From NCBI GenBank assembly GCA_000158135.1, contig DS999531.1:1465754-1529753 (forward strand): DNA of 64,000 nucleotides, in the 5' to 3' direction. The notes beneath the pieces are model-generated. The model was given only the letters and a program-made list of their open reading frames with translations, was not told the DNA's origin and did no database searches. Both the position numbers and the translations under genes were made by a program. The DNA comes from Rhodobacteraceae bacterium KLH11 (lineage in GTDB: Bacteria > Pseudomonadota > Alphaproteobacteria > Rhodobacterales > Rhodobacteraceae). Positions within the stretch are counted from its first letter, which is position 1. Each line of letters begins with the position of its first letter. Of this stretch, positions 16,886-27,899 are shown piece after piece.

Positions 16886-19843
16886 TTATTTTCCTTCAAT
16901 GCTCAGCGCTTCGTTCACCAGCGCTTCTTGTTGGGCTTTGTGTTGGCTGGCCAGACCCGTCGCGGGCGAGGCCGATGTGGCGCGACCGGCATAAACCGGG
17001 CGCGTGTGTTTGGCTTTGATGCGGGTCAGGACCCATTCGATATTGGGCTCGATAAAGGACCAGGCCCCCTGATTTTTGGGTTCTTCCTGGCACCACACCA
17101 TCTCGGCCCCCTTGAAGCGCTCAAGCTCGTTGATCAGCGAATGCGCCGGGAAGGGGTAATATTGCTCGATCCGCATCAGATAGACATTATTGATGCCACG
17201 CGCGTCGCGTTCTTCCAGAAGATCGTAATAGACCTTGCCCGAACACATGACGACACGCTTGATCTTGTCATCCGTCACCAGTTTGGTTTCCGAATTGCCT
17301 TGCTGCGCATCGTCCCACAATACCCGGTGGAAGCTGGACCCGGTGGTGAATTCTTCCGCCTTGCTGACTGCCAGTTTGTGGCGCAGCAGCGATTTCGGCG
17401 TGACCAGAATCAGCGGCTTGCGGAAGGTGCGATGCAACTGACGGCGCAGAATGTGGAAATAGTTCGCAGGCGTCGTACAATTCGCCACGATCCAGTTGTC
17501 CTGACCACACATCTGCAGGAACCGCTCCAGCCGCGCTGACGAGTGTTCCGGGCCTTGCCCCTCGAACCCGTGCGGCAACAGGCAGACCAATCCGGACATG
17601 CGCAGCCATTTGCTTTCGCCCGAGCTGATGAACTGGTCGAACATGATCTGCGCCCCGTTGGCGAAATCGCCAAACTGCGCTTCCCACAGAACCAGCGCGT
17701 TGGGTTCGGCCAGCGAATACCCGTACTCAAATCCCAGAACCGCATATTCGGACAGCATCGAGTCGATCACTTCGTAATGTGACTGCCCGGGGCGGATGTT
17801 GTTCAGCGGGTAATAGCGTTCTTCGGTCTCCTGATTGACAAAGCCTGAATGGCGCTGGCTGAAGGTGCCGCGCGTGGCATCCTGCCCGGCCAGACGCACC
17901 GGATACCCCTCGGTCAGCAGCGAGCCAAAGGCCAGCGCCTCGCCCGTGGCCCAGTCAAAGCCCGTGCCGGTTTCGAACATCTGTTTCTTGTGATCCAGCA
18001 AGCGCCCCACGGTCCTGTGAAGGGCAAACCCATCCGGGGCTTTGGTCAGAGACGCCCCGATTTCAGCCAGCGTTTCCGGCGCGATCGCAGTTTCGCCGCG
18101 CACATATTCCTCTTTGTTCTTGTCCAGATGCGACCAGCGCCCATCCAGCCAGTCGGCCTTGTTGGGCTTGTAATCCTTACCGGCATCGAATTCTTCATTC
18201 AGATGCGCCTGAAAGGCCGCCTTCATATCCTCGATCTCGCCCTCGGGGATCAGCCCATCCTTGACCAGACGCTCGGTATAAAGGCTCAGCGTGGTCTTAT
18301 GTGTCTTGATCTTCTTGTACATGATCGGGTTGGTGAACATGGGCTCGTCGCCCTCGTTATGCCCAAACCGGCGGTAGCAGAAGATGTCGATCACCACGTC
18401 CTTGTGGAACTTCTGGCGGAACTCTGTTGCGACCTTGGCCGCGTGAACCACCGCCTCAGGATCATCACCATTCACGTGGAAGATCGGTGCCTCAACCATC
18501 AGCGCGATATCCGTGGGGTAGGGGCTGGACCGCGAGAAGTGCGGCGCAGTGGTAAAGCCGATCTGGTTATTCACCACGATATGCATGGTGCCGCCGGTTT
18601 TGTGCCCGCGCAGACCGGACAGGCCAAAGCCTTCGGCCACAACGCCCTGTCCGGCAAAGGCTGCATCCCCGTGCAGCAGAATACCCATCACCTTGGTGCG
18701 ATCTTCGTCACCCAACTGATCCTGCTTGGCGCGCACCTTGCCCAGAACCACCGGGTTCACCGCTTCAAGGTGACTGGGATTGGCGGTGAGCGACAGATGA
18801 ACGGAGTTGCCGTCAAACTCGCGGTCGCTGGACGCACCGAGGTGATACTTCACGTCGCCCGACCCATCCACATCTTCGGGCTTGAAGCTGCCGCCCTGAA
18901 ATTCGTTGAAGATGGCGCGGTAGGGTTTGCTCATCACATTGGCCAGAATGTTCAGACGGCCCCGGTGCGGCATCCCGATGACGATATCGCTGATCCCCAG
19001 CGCACCGCCGCGTTTGATGATCTGCTCCATCGCCGGGATCAGCGCCTCGCCCCCGTCAAGGCCAAAGCGTTTGGTCCCCATATATTTGACATGCAGGAAT
19101 TTCTCGAAACCCTCGGCCTCGACCATCTTGTTCAGGATCGCCTTGCGGCCTTCCTTGGTGAACGCGATTTCCTTGCCGTACCCCTCAATCCGTTCCTTCA
19201 GCCATGCGGCCTCTTCCGGGTTCGAGATATGCATGTATTGCAGCGCAAAGGTGCCGCAATAGGTGCGTTTCACGATCTCGACGATCTGCCGCATGCTGGC
19301 CATCTGCAGGCCCAGCACGTTGTCGATGAAGATCGGCCGGTCCATGTCTGCATCGGTAAAGCCGTAAGTCTTCGGGTCCAGTTCAGGATGATTGCTGGCC
19401 GAGCGCATGCCCAGCGGGTCCAGATTGGCGGCCAGATGGCCCCGGATGCGATAGGCCCGGATCAGCATCAGCGCCCGCAGGCTGTCCAGCACAGCGCGTT
19501 TGATCTGATCGTCGCTGACCGCGACGCCCGTCTCAGACGCCTTGTCTTTGATCTTGTTGCCCGCCGCCTTGGCGTCAATCTCGGCCCATTCGCCGGTCAG
19601 AGCGCCTGTCAGATCATCCGCTGGCATCGGCGGCCAGTCAGAGCGCGCCCACGAAGGCCCTTCGGCCTCGCGCTGAACATCCGGCGTGGCGTCGCCCATG
19701 GCCTTGAAGAACTCGGCCCAGGCGGCATCCACCGCGCCGGGGTTTCTGGTGTACTGGGCGTATAACTGCTCCAGATATTCGGCGTTATGCCCCTGCATGA
19801 AGCTTGAGGCATGAAACTGGTAGTTGGGCGAGTGTTCGGTCAT
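16886..19843 (-). CDS. odhA: 2-oxoglutarate dehydrogenase E1 component
   Basis: A 985-residue thiamine-diphosphate enzyme that decarboxylates 2-oxoglutarate. The N-terminal E2-docking segment (NAEYLEQLYAQYTRNPGAVD) is present. Then come GMPHRGRLNIL, the ThDP-binding block GDAAFAGQGVVAEGFGLS, VVNNQIGFTT and the C-terminal pyrimidine-like domain ending in GRATSASPATG. Length is normal. Its start overlaps the DUF805 gene (ATGA at 19840-19843), and odhB follows three bases later. It forms the E1 part of the TCA-cycle complex whose E2 and E3 are also in this operon. Confidence 0.97.
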   Translation of the reverse strand: MTEHSPNYQFHASSFMQGHNAEYLEQLYAQYTRNPGAVDAAWAEFFKAMGDATPDVQREAEGPSWARSDWPPMPADDLTGALTGEWAEIDAKAAGNKIKDKASETGVAVSDDQIKRAVLDSLRALMLIRAYRIRGHLAANLDPLGMRSASNHPELDPKTYGFTDADMDRPIFIDNVLGLQMASMRQIVEIVKRTYCGTFALQYMHISNPEEAAWLKERIEGYGKEIAFTKEGRKAILNKMVEAEGFEKFLHVKYMGTKRFGLDGGEALIPAMEQIIKRGGALGISDIVIGMPHRGRLNILANVMSKPYRAIFNEFQGGSFKPEDVDGSGDVKYHLGASSDREFDGNSVHLSLTANPSHLEAVNPVVLGKVRAKQDQLGDEDRTKVMGILLHGDAAFAGQGVVAEGFGLSGLRGHKTGGTMHIVVNNQIGFTTAPHFSRSSPYPTDIALMVEAPIFHVNGDDPEAVVHAAKVATEFRQKFHKDVVIDIFCYRRFGHNEGDEPMFTNPIMYKKIKTHKTTLSLYTERLVKDGLIPEGEIEDMKAAFQAHLNEEFDAGKDYKPNKADWLDGRWSHLDKNKEEYVRGETAIAPETLAEIGASLTKAPDGFALHRTVGRLLDHKKQMFETGTGFDWATGEALAFGSLLTEGYPVRLAGQDATRGTFSQRHSGFVNQETEERYYPLNNIRPGQSHYEVIDSMLSEYAVLGFEYGYSLAEPNALVLWEAQFGDFANGAQIMFDQFISSGESKWLRMSGLVCLLPHGFEGQGPEHSSARLERFLQMCGQDNWIVANCTTPANYFHILRRQLHRTFRKPLILVTPKSLLRHKLAVSKAEEFTTGSSFHRVLWDDAQQGNSETKLVTDDKIKRVVMCSGKVYYDLLEERDARGINNVYLMRIEQYYPFPAHSLINELERFKGAEMVWCQEEPKNQGAWSFIEPNIEWVLTRIKAKHTRPVYAGRATSASPATGLASQHKAQQEALVNEALSIEGK

Positions 19844-20379
19844 TGGGCTACCTCATATGGGTTGGGACCGTATTGGTTTGGGCCGGGTTGGCTGGGGCGG
19901 GCCAGCCACCACAGCACCAGCAGGGGTGACACCACCAGCACGATGAGCGTCGGAAGCACGATCAGCAAGGTGGCGCGGGTAAACAATTTGTCGAGCATAC
20001 CACCATGGAACTGGCTGGCGATACCGATGCCAAAGACCAGCACCGCAAACGCGCCAAGGATCAGCAGGATCGGCAGAAAGGCATAAAGCCCGCTGCGCCC
20101 GGTATCATGCATCCGGCGGAACGCAACGGCGAGATGGGGGAAGAACACGATCAGGCCAACAATGCTCTGCACCGGTTGCGAGGAGGTTGCGGTGACCGAT
20201 TTGGACGTTTCCGTTTCAGATACTGCGACCTGCGTGAAGAACTGCAGATCAATGAAACCTGCGATCAAGCTCCAGATTACGATGAACAGGAAAAAGAACC
20301 AGTATTCAGGCCGCGAGGCTCTTCCTGAGAAGGTGAAGAACTTGGCGAAACAGGTGCGGATGGCGTCAGAGAAGGTCAT
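19840..20379 (-). CDS. DUF805 family membrane protein
   Basis: A 179-residue protein starting with the DUF805 hallmark FTFSGRASRPEYWFFFL, followed by four hydrophobic helices (about 24-44, 70-87, 95-120 and 138-160). The family is widespread, membrane-embedded and uncharacterised. It is translationally coupled on both sides: its ATG overlaps the previous stop (TAATG at 20379) and its stop overlaps the odhA start. It is therefore a fixed member of this operon rather than a passenger with its own promoter. Confidence 0.85.
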   Translation of the reverse strand: MTFSDAIRTCFAKFFTFSGRASRPEYWFFFLFIVIWSLIAGFIDLQFFTQVAVSETETSKSVTATSSQPVQSIVGLIVFFPHLAVAFRRMHDTGRSGLYAFLPILLILGAFAVLVFGIGIASQFHGGMLDKLFTRATLLIVLPTLIVLVVSPLLVLWWLARPSQPGPNQYGPNPYEVAQ

Positions 20380-21203
20380 TATTTGTCTAACCCCGTTCGC
20401 CGTCTTGTCTCCAAAGCAAAAGCGGCATTGGGCTCTCTCCCAAAATCGGCGTCAAACAGTGATACATCATAGCGAAAAAACTGAATTGTCGCCTCACCTG
20501 CGCCGAGTTGTGGTTCTAAAAGGGGTCGATCAACCAAAAGGCCAAATTTCACAAGTAACCCCGCCGCACCGGTAAGTGGACGGTGCGGCGGGTGACCTGA
20601 GGTATATTCGGTCACTATGCGGGCAGGGCCGTATTGAGATTCGTGAGTTTCTTCATCGAAATCCCAAATTATGTCTTTTATTTTGGTTGCGTCGTCTTTC
20701 GAAGAACTAAAATATCGACAACCGATTTCATGTTCGGGCGCGTCAGATGCGTCATAGAGCATCAAGAAAGCCTGAGGTTCTTCCTCCCGCCAAAATGCAT
20801 CGTAGATTCCGCGCTGAGAGACTTCGAACATCTTATTTAGATGTTCGTTCATATTTGGAATTACACCGGTATCTGTATCCAATCCGAACGTGTTACGCCT
20901 TTCATCGAGCAACGCATGGAAAAGCGATCCGTCGGCCAAAAGCGCCGGGAGTGCTTCAGGGTAAGGCGCTTGGAACCTCGTCCATCCTCGTTCGAAGAAT
21001 TCATGGGCAATCGAAGTACGATCTGCCGATGCCCAAGTACAGAGATCGATCACGTCTTGTGTAGGCTTCGAGAACTTTGGTGACGCGTCAGCGCCATCCG
21101 CAAATGCGGAAAACGGGATTCCCAATATGAGAACCAAGACATGCTGGAAGCGAGAGGCTCTTACCCCTCGCCCCGCAGAGCATTTATCTTGGCGGGCCAC
21201 CAC
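20379..21203 (-). CDS. hypothetical exported protein inserted after sucD
   Basis: Up to 274 residues from a GTG at 21203, two bases after the sucD stop. The first 20 residues are polar and not signal-like. A hydrophobic run HVLVLILGIPFSAFA (residues 21-35) then looks like a signal peptide, so the true start may be a later codon such as the TTG near residue 23. The rest is acidic and soluble, with CRYFSSSKDD and repeated aromatic residues. I recognise no domain. Base composition is visibly more AT-rich than sucD or odhA, suggesting later acquisition. Confidence 0.65.
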   Translation of the reverse strand: MVARQDKCSAGRGVRASRFQHVLVLILGIPFSAFADGADASPKFSKPTQDVIDLCTWASADRTSIAHEFFERGWTRFQAPYPEALPALLADGSLFHALLDERRNTFGLDTDTGVIPNMNEHLNKMFEVSQRGIYDAFWREEEPQAFLMLYDASDAPEHEIGCRYFSSSKDDATKIKDIIWDFDEETHESQYGPARIVTEYTSGHPPHRPLTGAAGLLVKFGLLVDRPLLEPQLGAGEATIQFFRYDVSLFDADFGREPNAAFALETRRRTGLDK

Positions 21204-21205
21204 GC

Positions 21206-22087
21206 TTACCCAATCGCTTCCAACACAGCCTCACCCAGTTGCGCCGGGCTTTCGGCCACGACGATCCCGGCTGCGCGCATGGCTTCGATCTTGTCCTCGG
21301 CGCCGCCCTTGCCCCCGGCGACAATCGCGCCTGCGTGACCCATGCGGCGGCCCGGAGGGGCTGTGCGGCCTGCGATGAAACCGGCAACCGGTTTCTTACG
21401 GCCCTTCTTAGCCTCATCCGCCAGGAATTGCGCGGCCTCTTCCTCGGCCGAGCCACCGATCTCACCGATCATGATGATCGATGTGGTCTCGTCATCCGCC
21501 AGGAACCATTCCAGCACGTCAATATGCTCGGTCCCCTTGATCGGATCGCCACCGATGCCGACGCAGGTGGATTGGCCCAGCCCCACATCGGTGGTTTGCT
21601 TGACGGCCTCATAGGTCAGCGTGCCCGAACGCGACACAACACCGACCGAGCCGCGCTTGTGGATGTGGCCGGGCATGATGCCGATCTTGCAGGCGCCGGG
21701 CGTGATGACGCCAGGGCAGTTCGGGCCGACCAGGCGCGAATTTGAGCCTTCCAGCGCGCGCTTCACCTTCATCATATCCAGAACCGGGATGCCTTCGGTG
21801 ATGCAGACGATCACCTCCATCCGGGCATCAATCGCCTCCAGAATCGAGTCGGCTGCAAAGGGTGGCGGCACATAGATCACGCTGGCATTGGCTTCGGTCA
21901 CGGCCTTCGCCTCGTGGACCGAGTTGAACACGGGCAAGTCCAGATGTTCCATCCCGCCTTTGCCGGGGGTCACACCGCCGACCATATTGGTGCCATAAGC
22001 AATAGCCTGTTCGCTGTGAAATGTGCCCTGCGATCCGGTAAAGCCCTGACAGATCACTTTGGTATTTTCGTCGATGAGGACTGCCAT
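21206..22087 (-). CDS. sucD: succinyl-CoA synthetase alpha subunit
   Basis: A 293-residue subunit that binds CoA and carries the phosphohistidine. It has the N-terminal CoA-binding Rossmann segment [17 protein letters not shown], the [11 protein letters not shown] block, and the active-site H251 in [14 protein letters not shown]. With SucC it interconverts succinyl-CoA and succinate with nucleotide triphosphate synthesis. An extra gene separates it from sucC, which is unusual because sucC and sucD are normally adjacent. Confidence 0.97.
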   Translation of the reverse strand: MAVLIDENTKVICQGFTGSQGTFHSEQAIAYGTNMVGGVTPGKGGMEHLDLPVFNSVHEAKAVTEANASVIYVPPPFAADSILEAIDARMEVIVCITEGIPVLDMMKVKRALEGSNSRLVGPNCPGVITPGACKIGIMPGHIHKRGSVGVVSRSGTLTYEAVKQTTDVGLGQSTCVGIGGDPIKGTEHIDVLEWFLADDETTSIIMIGEIGGSAEEEAAQFLADEAKKGRKKPVAGFIAGRTAPPGRRMGHAGAIVAGGKGGAEDKIEAMRAAGIVVAESPAQLGEAVLEAIG

Positions 22088-22100
22088 TTTTAGGAGTCTC

Positions 22101-22604
22101 CTATTCTTTGTTCAGGATTTCTGAAATCTGATCTGAGTTCAGCGCGAAATAGCGAGAGAATGGAAGGCCAGTGGCCTCGTAGTCTTCGTCGCTTAACAAA
22201 CTAAGCGCTTGCCTCGGTGTTTTTTGACGACTGTTGGGCAGACCATAATCTTCTGAAGCCGGCGTCTCGCGAAACTGTACGGTGATCCATACTGGTTCTG
22301 AAGCAGGCTTATTGAGAAAGCACTCCGCATGGGCCAGATGCTTGGACCCACTTTCCCCCAAAATGGCGATATCAGGAAAGACGTAGCGTCGTTTGCCATC
22401 AATTGAACCCGGAACCAAATTGGCTTTTCCTGGCCAATGCCCCATATCGACAGAACTCACCACGACTTTCTGCAAGATGCTATTGTGGATCGCTGTGGCG
22501 CATGCCAAGCAAGTTTTGTCATGGGACGCACATGCTGCGATTTCAGCATTTGCGAGACCAATTTGCGAAAGCGCCGCAAAGGTTATGGCTGCCAGTTTCA
22601 GCAA
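22101..22604 (-). CDS. hypothetical secreted protein inserted between sucC and sucD
   Basis: A 167-residue protein with a clear signal peptide ([20 protein letters not shown]) and an N-terminal mature region with three close cysteines ([11 protein letters not shown]). The rest is soluble, with no domain I recognise. It begins five bases after the sucC stop and ends 13 bases before the sucD start, so it rides on the operon transcript. Its codons are more AT-rich than either neighbour. A periplasmic product encoded inside a cytosolic enzyme pair is odd and suggests insertion. Confidence 0.75.
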   Translation of the reverse strand: MLKLAAITFAALSQIGLANAEIAACASHDKTCLACATAIHNSILQKVVVSSVDMGHWPGKANLVPGSIDGKRRYVFPDIAILGESGSKHLAHAECFLNKPASEPVWITVQFRETPASEDYGLPNSRQKTPRQALSLLSDEDYEATGLPFSRYFALNSDQISEILNKE

Positions 22605-22609
22605 AGAGC

Positions 22610-23803
22610 TTAACCCTTAACCGCCTTCACGATCTTCTCGGCACCGTCTTTCAGGTTGTCCGCCGCGATCACGTCCAGGCCAGAGGTGTTGATGATCTCT
22701 TTGCCCTTCTCAACATTCGTGCCTTCCAGACGCACGACCAGCGGAACCTGCAGGCCGACCTCTTTCACCGCGGCGACAACGCCCTCGGCGATGACGTCAC
22801 AGCGCATGATGCCGCCGAAGATATTGACCAGAATGCCTTTGACCTGCGGGTCCGAGGTGATGATCTTGAACGCCTCGGTCACCTTCTCTTTGGTCGCACC
22901 GCCGCCCACGTCGAGGAAGTTGGCAGGCTCGGCACCATAAAGCTTGATGATATCCATCGTCGCCATCGCCAGACCGGCACCGTTGACCATGCAGCCGATC
23001 TCACCATCCAGCGCGATGTAGTTCAGGTCGTATTTGCTGGCTTCCAGTTCCTTGGGGTCTTCTTCGGTTGTGTCGCGCAGTTCGGCAATATCCGGGTGGC
23101 GATAGACCGCGTTGCCGTCAAAGCCGATCTTGGCGTCCAGCACTTTGAGATCCCCCCGGTCGGAGACGACCAGCGGGTTGATCTCCAGCATTTCCATGTC
23201 TTTTTCGATGAAGGCTTTGTACAACTGACCCATCAGCTTGACGCATTGCTTGACCTGCGCGCCCTGAAGGCCCAGCGCAAAGGCAATGCGGCGGCCGTGA
23301 TAGGCTTGGTATCCCGTCGCCGGATCAACCGAGAAAGACAGGATTTTCTCGGGCGTGGCCGCGGCCACCTCTTCGATATCCATGCCGCCCTCGGTCGAGC
23401 AAACGAACGAGATACGGCTGGTCTGGCGATCTACCAGCAAGGCCAGATACATCTCGGTCTCGATGCCCGAACCGGCCTCGATATAAATGCGGTTGACCTG
23501 CTTGCCTTCGGGGCCGGTCTGATGGGTGACCAGCGTGCGGCCCAGCATCTTCTTGGCTTCTTCAGCAGCTTCCTCAACCGATTTGGTCAGACGGACACCG
23601 CCCTTCTCGCCAGCGTCGATTTCTTTGAACGAGCCCTTGCCGCGGCCACCCGCATGAATCTGTGCCTTGACCACCCAGAGCGGGCCATCAAGTTCACCGG
23701 CTGCGGTTTTGGCTTCCTCGGCACGCAGAACCGCGCGACCGTCGGAGACCGGAGCCCCATAGCTGCGCAAAAGAGCCTTGGCCTGATATTCGTGAATGTT
23801 CAT
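22610..23803 (-). CDS. sucC: succinyl-CoA synthetase beta subunit
   Basis: A 397-residue subunit with an ATP-grasp N-terminal domain ([31 protein letters not shown]) and the C-terminal [13 protein letters not shown] and [11 protein letters not shown] blocks. The ATG at 23803 is preferred over a TTG one codon upstream because it gives the invariant MNIHEYQ start. It is the first gene of the 11-kb suc-odh-lpd operon. An upstream gap of 300 bases holds the tandem GTGATCAC operator and the mdh terminator. Confidence 0.97.
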   Translation of the reverse strand: MNIHEYQAKALLRSYGAPVSDGRAVLRAEEAKTAAGELDGPLWVVKAQIHAGGRGKGSFKEIDAGEKGGVRLTKSVEEAAEEAKKMLGRTLVTHQTGPEGKQVNRIYIEAGSGIETEMYLALLVDRQTSRISFVCSTEGGMDIEEVAAATPEKILSFSVDPATGYQAYHGRRIAFALGLQGAQVKQCVKLMGQLYKAFIEKDMEMLEINPLVVSDRGDLKVLDAKIGFDGNAVYRHPDIAELRDTTEEDPKELEASKYDLNYIALDGEIGCMVNGAGLAMATMDIIKLYGAEPANFLDVGGGATKEKVTEAFKIITSDPQVKGILVNIFGGIMRCDVIAEGVVAAVKEVGLQVPLVVRLEGTNVEKGKEIINTSGLDVIAADNLKDGAEKIVKAVKG

Positions 23804-23905
23804 CAAAACTGTCCCGTCTGACTACGATTGAACCGTTATAGGGGTGTCTATCGGACAAGTTTAAAGGGTTTTTTGATGAGTTACAGGAAATTGCCAAAGA
23901 TTTTC

Positions 23906-23941
23906 CATATTTGTGATCACAGGTTTTTAGGGTGTGATCAC
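23906..23941 (-). promoter_or_regulatory. tandem GTGATCAC palindromes upstream of sucC
   Basis: GTGATCAC occurs at 23934-23941 and 23913-23920, starts exactly 21 bp apart (two helical turns) with a 13-base spacer. On the minus (sucC) strand the downstream copy continues GTGATCACAAATATG, ending 102 bases before the sucC ATG. The same 15-mer, spacing and orientation occur upstream of sdhC. This is a strong candidate operator for a dimeric regulator that binds cooperatively; the regulator is not identified. A TATAAC at 23835-23840 (minus) could be the -10 element. Confidence 0.75.
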
Positions 23942-24057
23942 AAAATGAACCAGATGCCTCTGCCGTGATTCGAAGCCGGGTTGACCACCAGAAAAAACCT
24001 CTGCGAAACAGATTTTTGGGGCCAGTCGTGCCCCAATGAATGGGAGGGCAAAAGAAA

Positions 24058-24079
24058 ACCGGCCCGGAAACGGGCCGGT
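24058..24079 (-). terminator. intrinsic terminator of mdh
   Basis: ACCGGCCCG and CGGGCCGGT form a perfect 9-bp GC-rich stem closed by a GAAA tetraloop. Read on the minus strand it is followed by TTTTCTTTTG. It lies 24 bases after the mdh stop and isolates mdh from the sucC operon downstream. Confidence 0.88.
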
Positions 24080-24103
24080 ATCGCGATTTTTAAGCGCGAA
24101 CGG

Positions 24104-25981
<1,878 letters not shown>

Positions 25982-25984
25982 GCG

Positions 25985-26290
25985 TCAGGTGTTCGGAGGC
26001 AGCGCCTCGGTCAGTGCCTCAAACGTATGGCCTGACGCGACAAGGCAGGTCAGCCCTTCCGGCAAGGTTACCGTAATTGTCCAGCTGCCCGTGGCTTCAG
26101 AGGCGAACATCTCCATTACTGCCCCCTGACGGGCGATGCCGATGCTTCTGCGGGTTTCGCCGTATACCTCAGCCAACCTTTGTACGACATCTGCGCGTCG
26201 TGCGCATTGGCGGGGTTGCGCATCCAATTGCTGAGCCGCCAGTGCCACCAGGCCCAGCCCCATGGTCATCTTGATAAATGTGGTTCGCAT
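25985..26290 (-). CDS. hypothetical periplasmic protein
   Basis: A 101-residue protein with an N-terminal signal peptide (MTMGLGLVALAAQQLDA) and a small soluble domain containing two cysteines (CARRAD near residue 29 and LTCLVASG near 81). Rhodobacteraceae commonly encode similar small exported proteins; I know no function. It converges on the TauE/SafE gene with only three bases between stops, and is divergent from mcl2. Confidence 0.7.
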   Translation of the reverse strand: MRTTFIKMTMGLGLVALAAQQLDAQPRQCARRADVVQRLAEVYGETRRSIGIARQGAVMEMFASEATGSWTITVTLPEGLTCLVASGHTFEALTEALPPNT

Positions 26291-26467
26291 TCTGATCCCC
26301 TTTTCCAGCTATGCATGTCAGCCTGCCGTGCCAACGCCGAAATCCGGTTAAGGCGCCGCACGTTGCGTCATCGGGATCGGCAATGCTGCGCTGCGGCGAT
26401 TTTGTGCTTGAACTTTCCGCCTAAAAATGCCCCATTCCGCGTAATATTATTTCAAAGGGAGAGGCCA

Positions 26468-27325
26468 ATGGACCCGCGTCAACGCCCCTATCGTTCTGTC
26501 TTGTACATCCCCGGCTCGCGGGATCGGGCCTTGGACAAAGCCCGGACTCTGCCTGTGGATGCGATCATCTTCGATCTGGAAGATGCGGTGGCCACCGATG
26601 AAAAGGCCAATGCCCGCGAAACGCTTAAGGCCGCTCTGGCGGCGGGGGGCTATGGTGCGCGAACCCGAATTGTGCGGATCAACGGGCTGGATACCGCGTG
26701 GGGTCGCGCCGATGCCGAGGCTCTGCGCGACATGGAGGCCGACGCAGTGCTGCTGCCCAAGGTGGGTTCCCCTGCCGATGTGGATGCGCTGGCGGCAATT
26801 ACCGGCGATCTGCCGATCTGGGCCATGATGGAAACACCGCAGGGCATGTTGAATGCCGCAGCAATCGCGGCACATCCGTTGATGGCAGGGTTTGTGATGG
26901 GAACCAATGATCTTGCAAAGGAACTGCAAACCCGGTTCCGGCCCGATCGCTTACCGATGATGACGTCGCTGGGGCTGTGTCTGCTGGCTGCCAGAGCCGA
27001 GGGGCTGATCATTGTCGATGGGGTCTATAACGCTTTCAAGGATTCTGATGGTCTTGAGGCCGAATGCATTCAGGGCCGTGACATGGGCTTTGATGGCAAA
27101 ACACTGATCCATCCCGCGCAGGTTGAAATCGCCAATGCGGCTTTTGCCCCGTCAGAGGATGAAGTTGATCTGGCCCGCCGTCAGATCACCGCCTTTGAAG
27201 AGGCCGAAGCGCAGGGGCAGGGCGTTGCTGTCGTGGATGGGAAGATAGTTGAAAACCTGCACATTGTAACTGCCCGTGAAACTCTGGCAAAAGCAGAGGC
27301 GATAGTAGCTTTGCAAGCGGGGTAA
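26468..27325 (+). CDS. mcl2: HpcH/HpaI-CitE family lyase, probable (3S)-malyl-CoA thioesterase
   Basis: A 285-residue TIM-barrel enzyme of the CitE family. It has RSVLYIPGSRDRALDKA (CoA/phosphate region), IFDLEDAVATDEK with the metal-binding acidic residue, VLLPKV, MMETPQGMLNA, and the C-terminal GKTLIHPAQVE. The length and the position beside mch and sdh match Mcl2 of Rhodobacter sphaeroides, shown to be a malyl-CoA thioesterase that works with Mcl1 as an apparent malate synthase. The start at 26468 has AAGGGAGAGG ahead; longer frames overlap the divergent gene and are rejected. Confidence 0.85.
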   Translation: MDPRQRPYRSVLYIPGSRDRALDKARTLPVDAIIFDLEDAVATDEKANARETLKAALAAGGYGARTRIVRINGLDTAWGRADAEALRDMEADAVLLPKVGSPADVDALAAITGDLPIWAMMETPQGMLNAAAIAAHPLMAGFVMGTNDLAKELQTRFRPDRLPMMTSLGLCLLAARAEGLIIVDGVYNAFKDSDGLEAECIQGRDMGFDGKTLIHPAQVEIANAAFAPSEDEVDLARRQITAFEEAEAQGQGVAVVDGKIVENLHIVTARETLAKAEAIVALQAG

Positions 27326-27332
27326 GCCAGCA

Positions 27333-27887
27333 ATGGGCTTTGTTCTTCTGATCCTTGGTGTGGCGCTGTGGTGGGCCGCACATCTTTTCAAGCGCGTGAT
27401 GCCGGAACGCCGGGCGGCAATGGGAAACGGGGGCAAGGGCGCGGTTGCGCTGGCGCTGGTTGCAGCCATTCTGCTGATGATCTTCGGGTATCGCATGACC
27501 GATTTCATCCATGTCTGGGCACCGCCATCCTTCCTGATCCACCTCAATAACCTGTTGGTGCTGATCGCGTTCTATCTGATGAGCCCTGCCGGGAAGAAAG
27601 GCCGTTTGCTCAACAAAGTCCGTCACCCGATGCTGGGCGGGTTCAAGCTGTGGGCGTTTGCGCATTTGCTGGTGAATGGAGATCTGGCCTCGATCATCCT
27701 GTTTGGCGGCCTGCTGGCCTGGGCCGTGGTCGAAGTGATCACCATCAACCGGGCCGAGCCGGACTGGACCCCGGGCGAGCCCGGCACCTATGGTAAGGAT
27801 GCGATGTTCTTTGCGGCTTCGATCGTTCTGCTGGGCATTGTGGGCGCTGTACACGGGCTGGTTGGCCCATCCCCGTTTGGATCATAA
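27333..27887 (+). CDS. NnrU family membrane protein
   Basis: A 184-residue protein with five to six hydrophobic helices and NnrU features: LILGVALWWAAHLFKRVMP at the N-terminus and VRHPMLGGFKLWAFAHLLVNGDLAS in the middle, with the HP..W..HLL..GD pattern. NnrU proteins were first linked to nitric oxide metabolism, and related membrane enzymes include isomerases. There are no denitrification genes here, so that role is not supported. It lies seven bases after mcl2. Confidence 0.82.
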   Translation: MGFVLLILGVALWWAAHLFKRVMPERRAAMGNGGKGAVALALVAAILLMIFGYRMTDFIHVWAPPSFLIHLNNLLVLIAFYLMSPAGKKGRLLNKVRHPMLGGFKLWAFAHLLVNGDLASIILFGGLLAWAVVEVITINRAEPDWTPGEPGTYGKDAMFFAASIVLLGIVGAVHGLVGPSPFGS

Positions 27888-27899
27888 AGGGTTGATACC

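Noticed and set aside
17849..19765. Long open frame of 638 codons on the plus strand inside odhA
   Set aside because: It is antisense to a conserved E1 gene. GC-rich codon bias gives long mirror frames, and the translation has no domain-like pattern.
22403..23821. 472-codon plus-strand frame opposite sucC
   Set aside because: It is a shadow of sucC with His/Gln/Arg-rich composition and no motif.
27333..27887. Denitrification-linked NnrU
   Set aside because: The family match is good, but no nitric oxide or nitrite reductase genes are nearby, so the denitrification role is not claimed.
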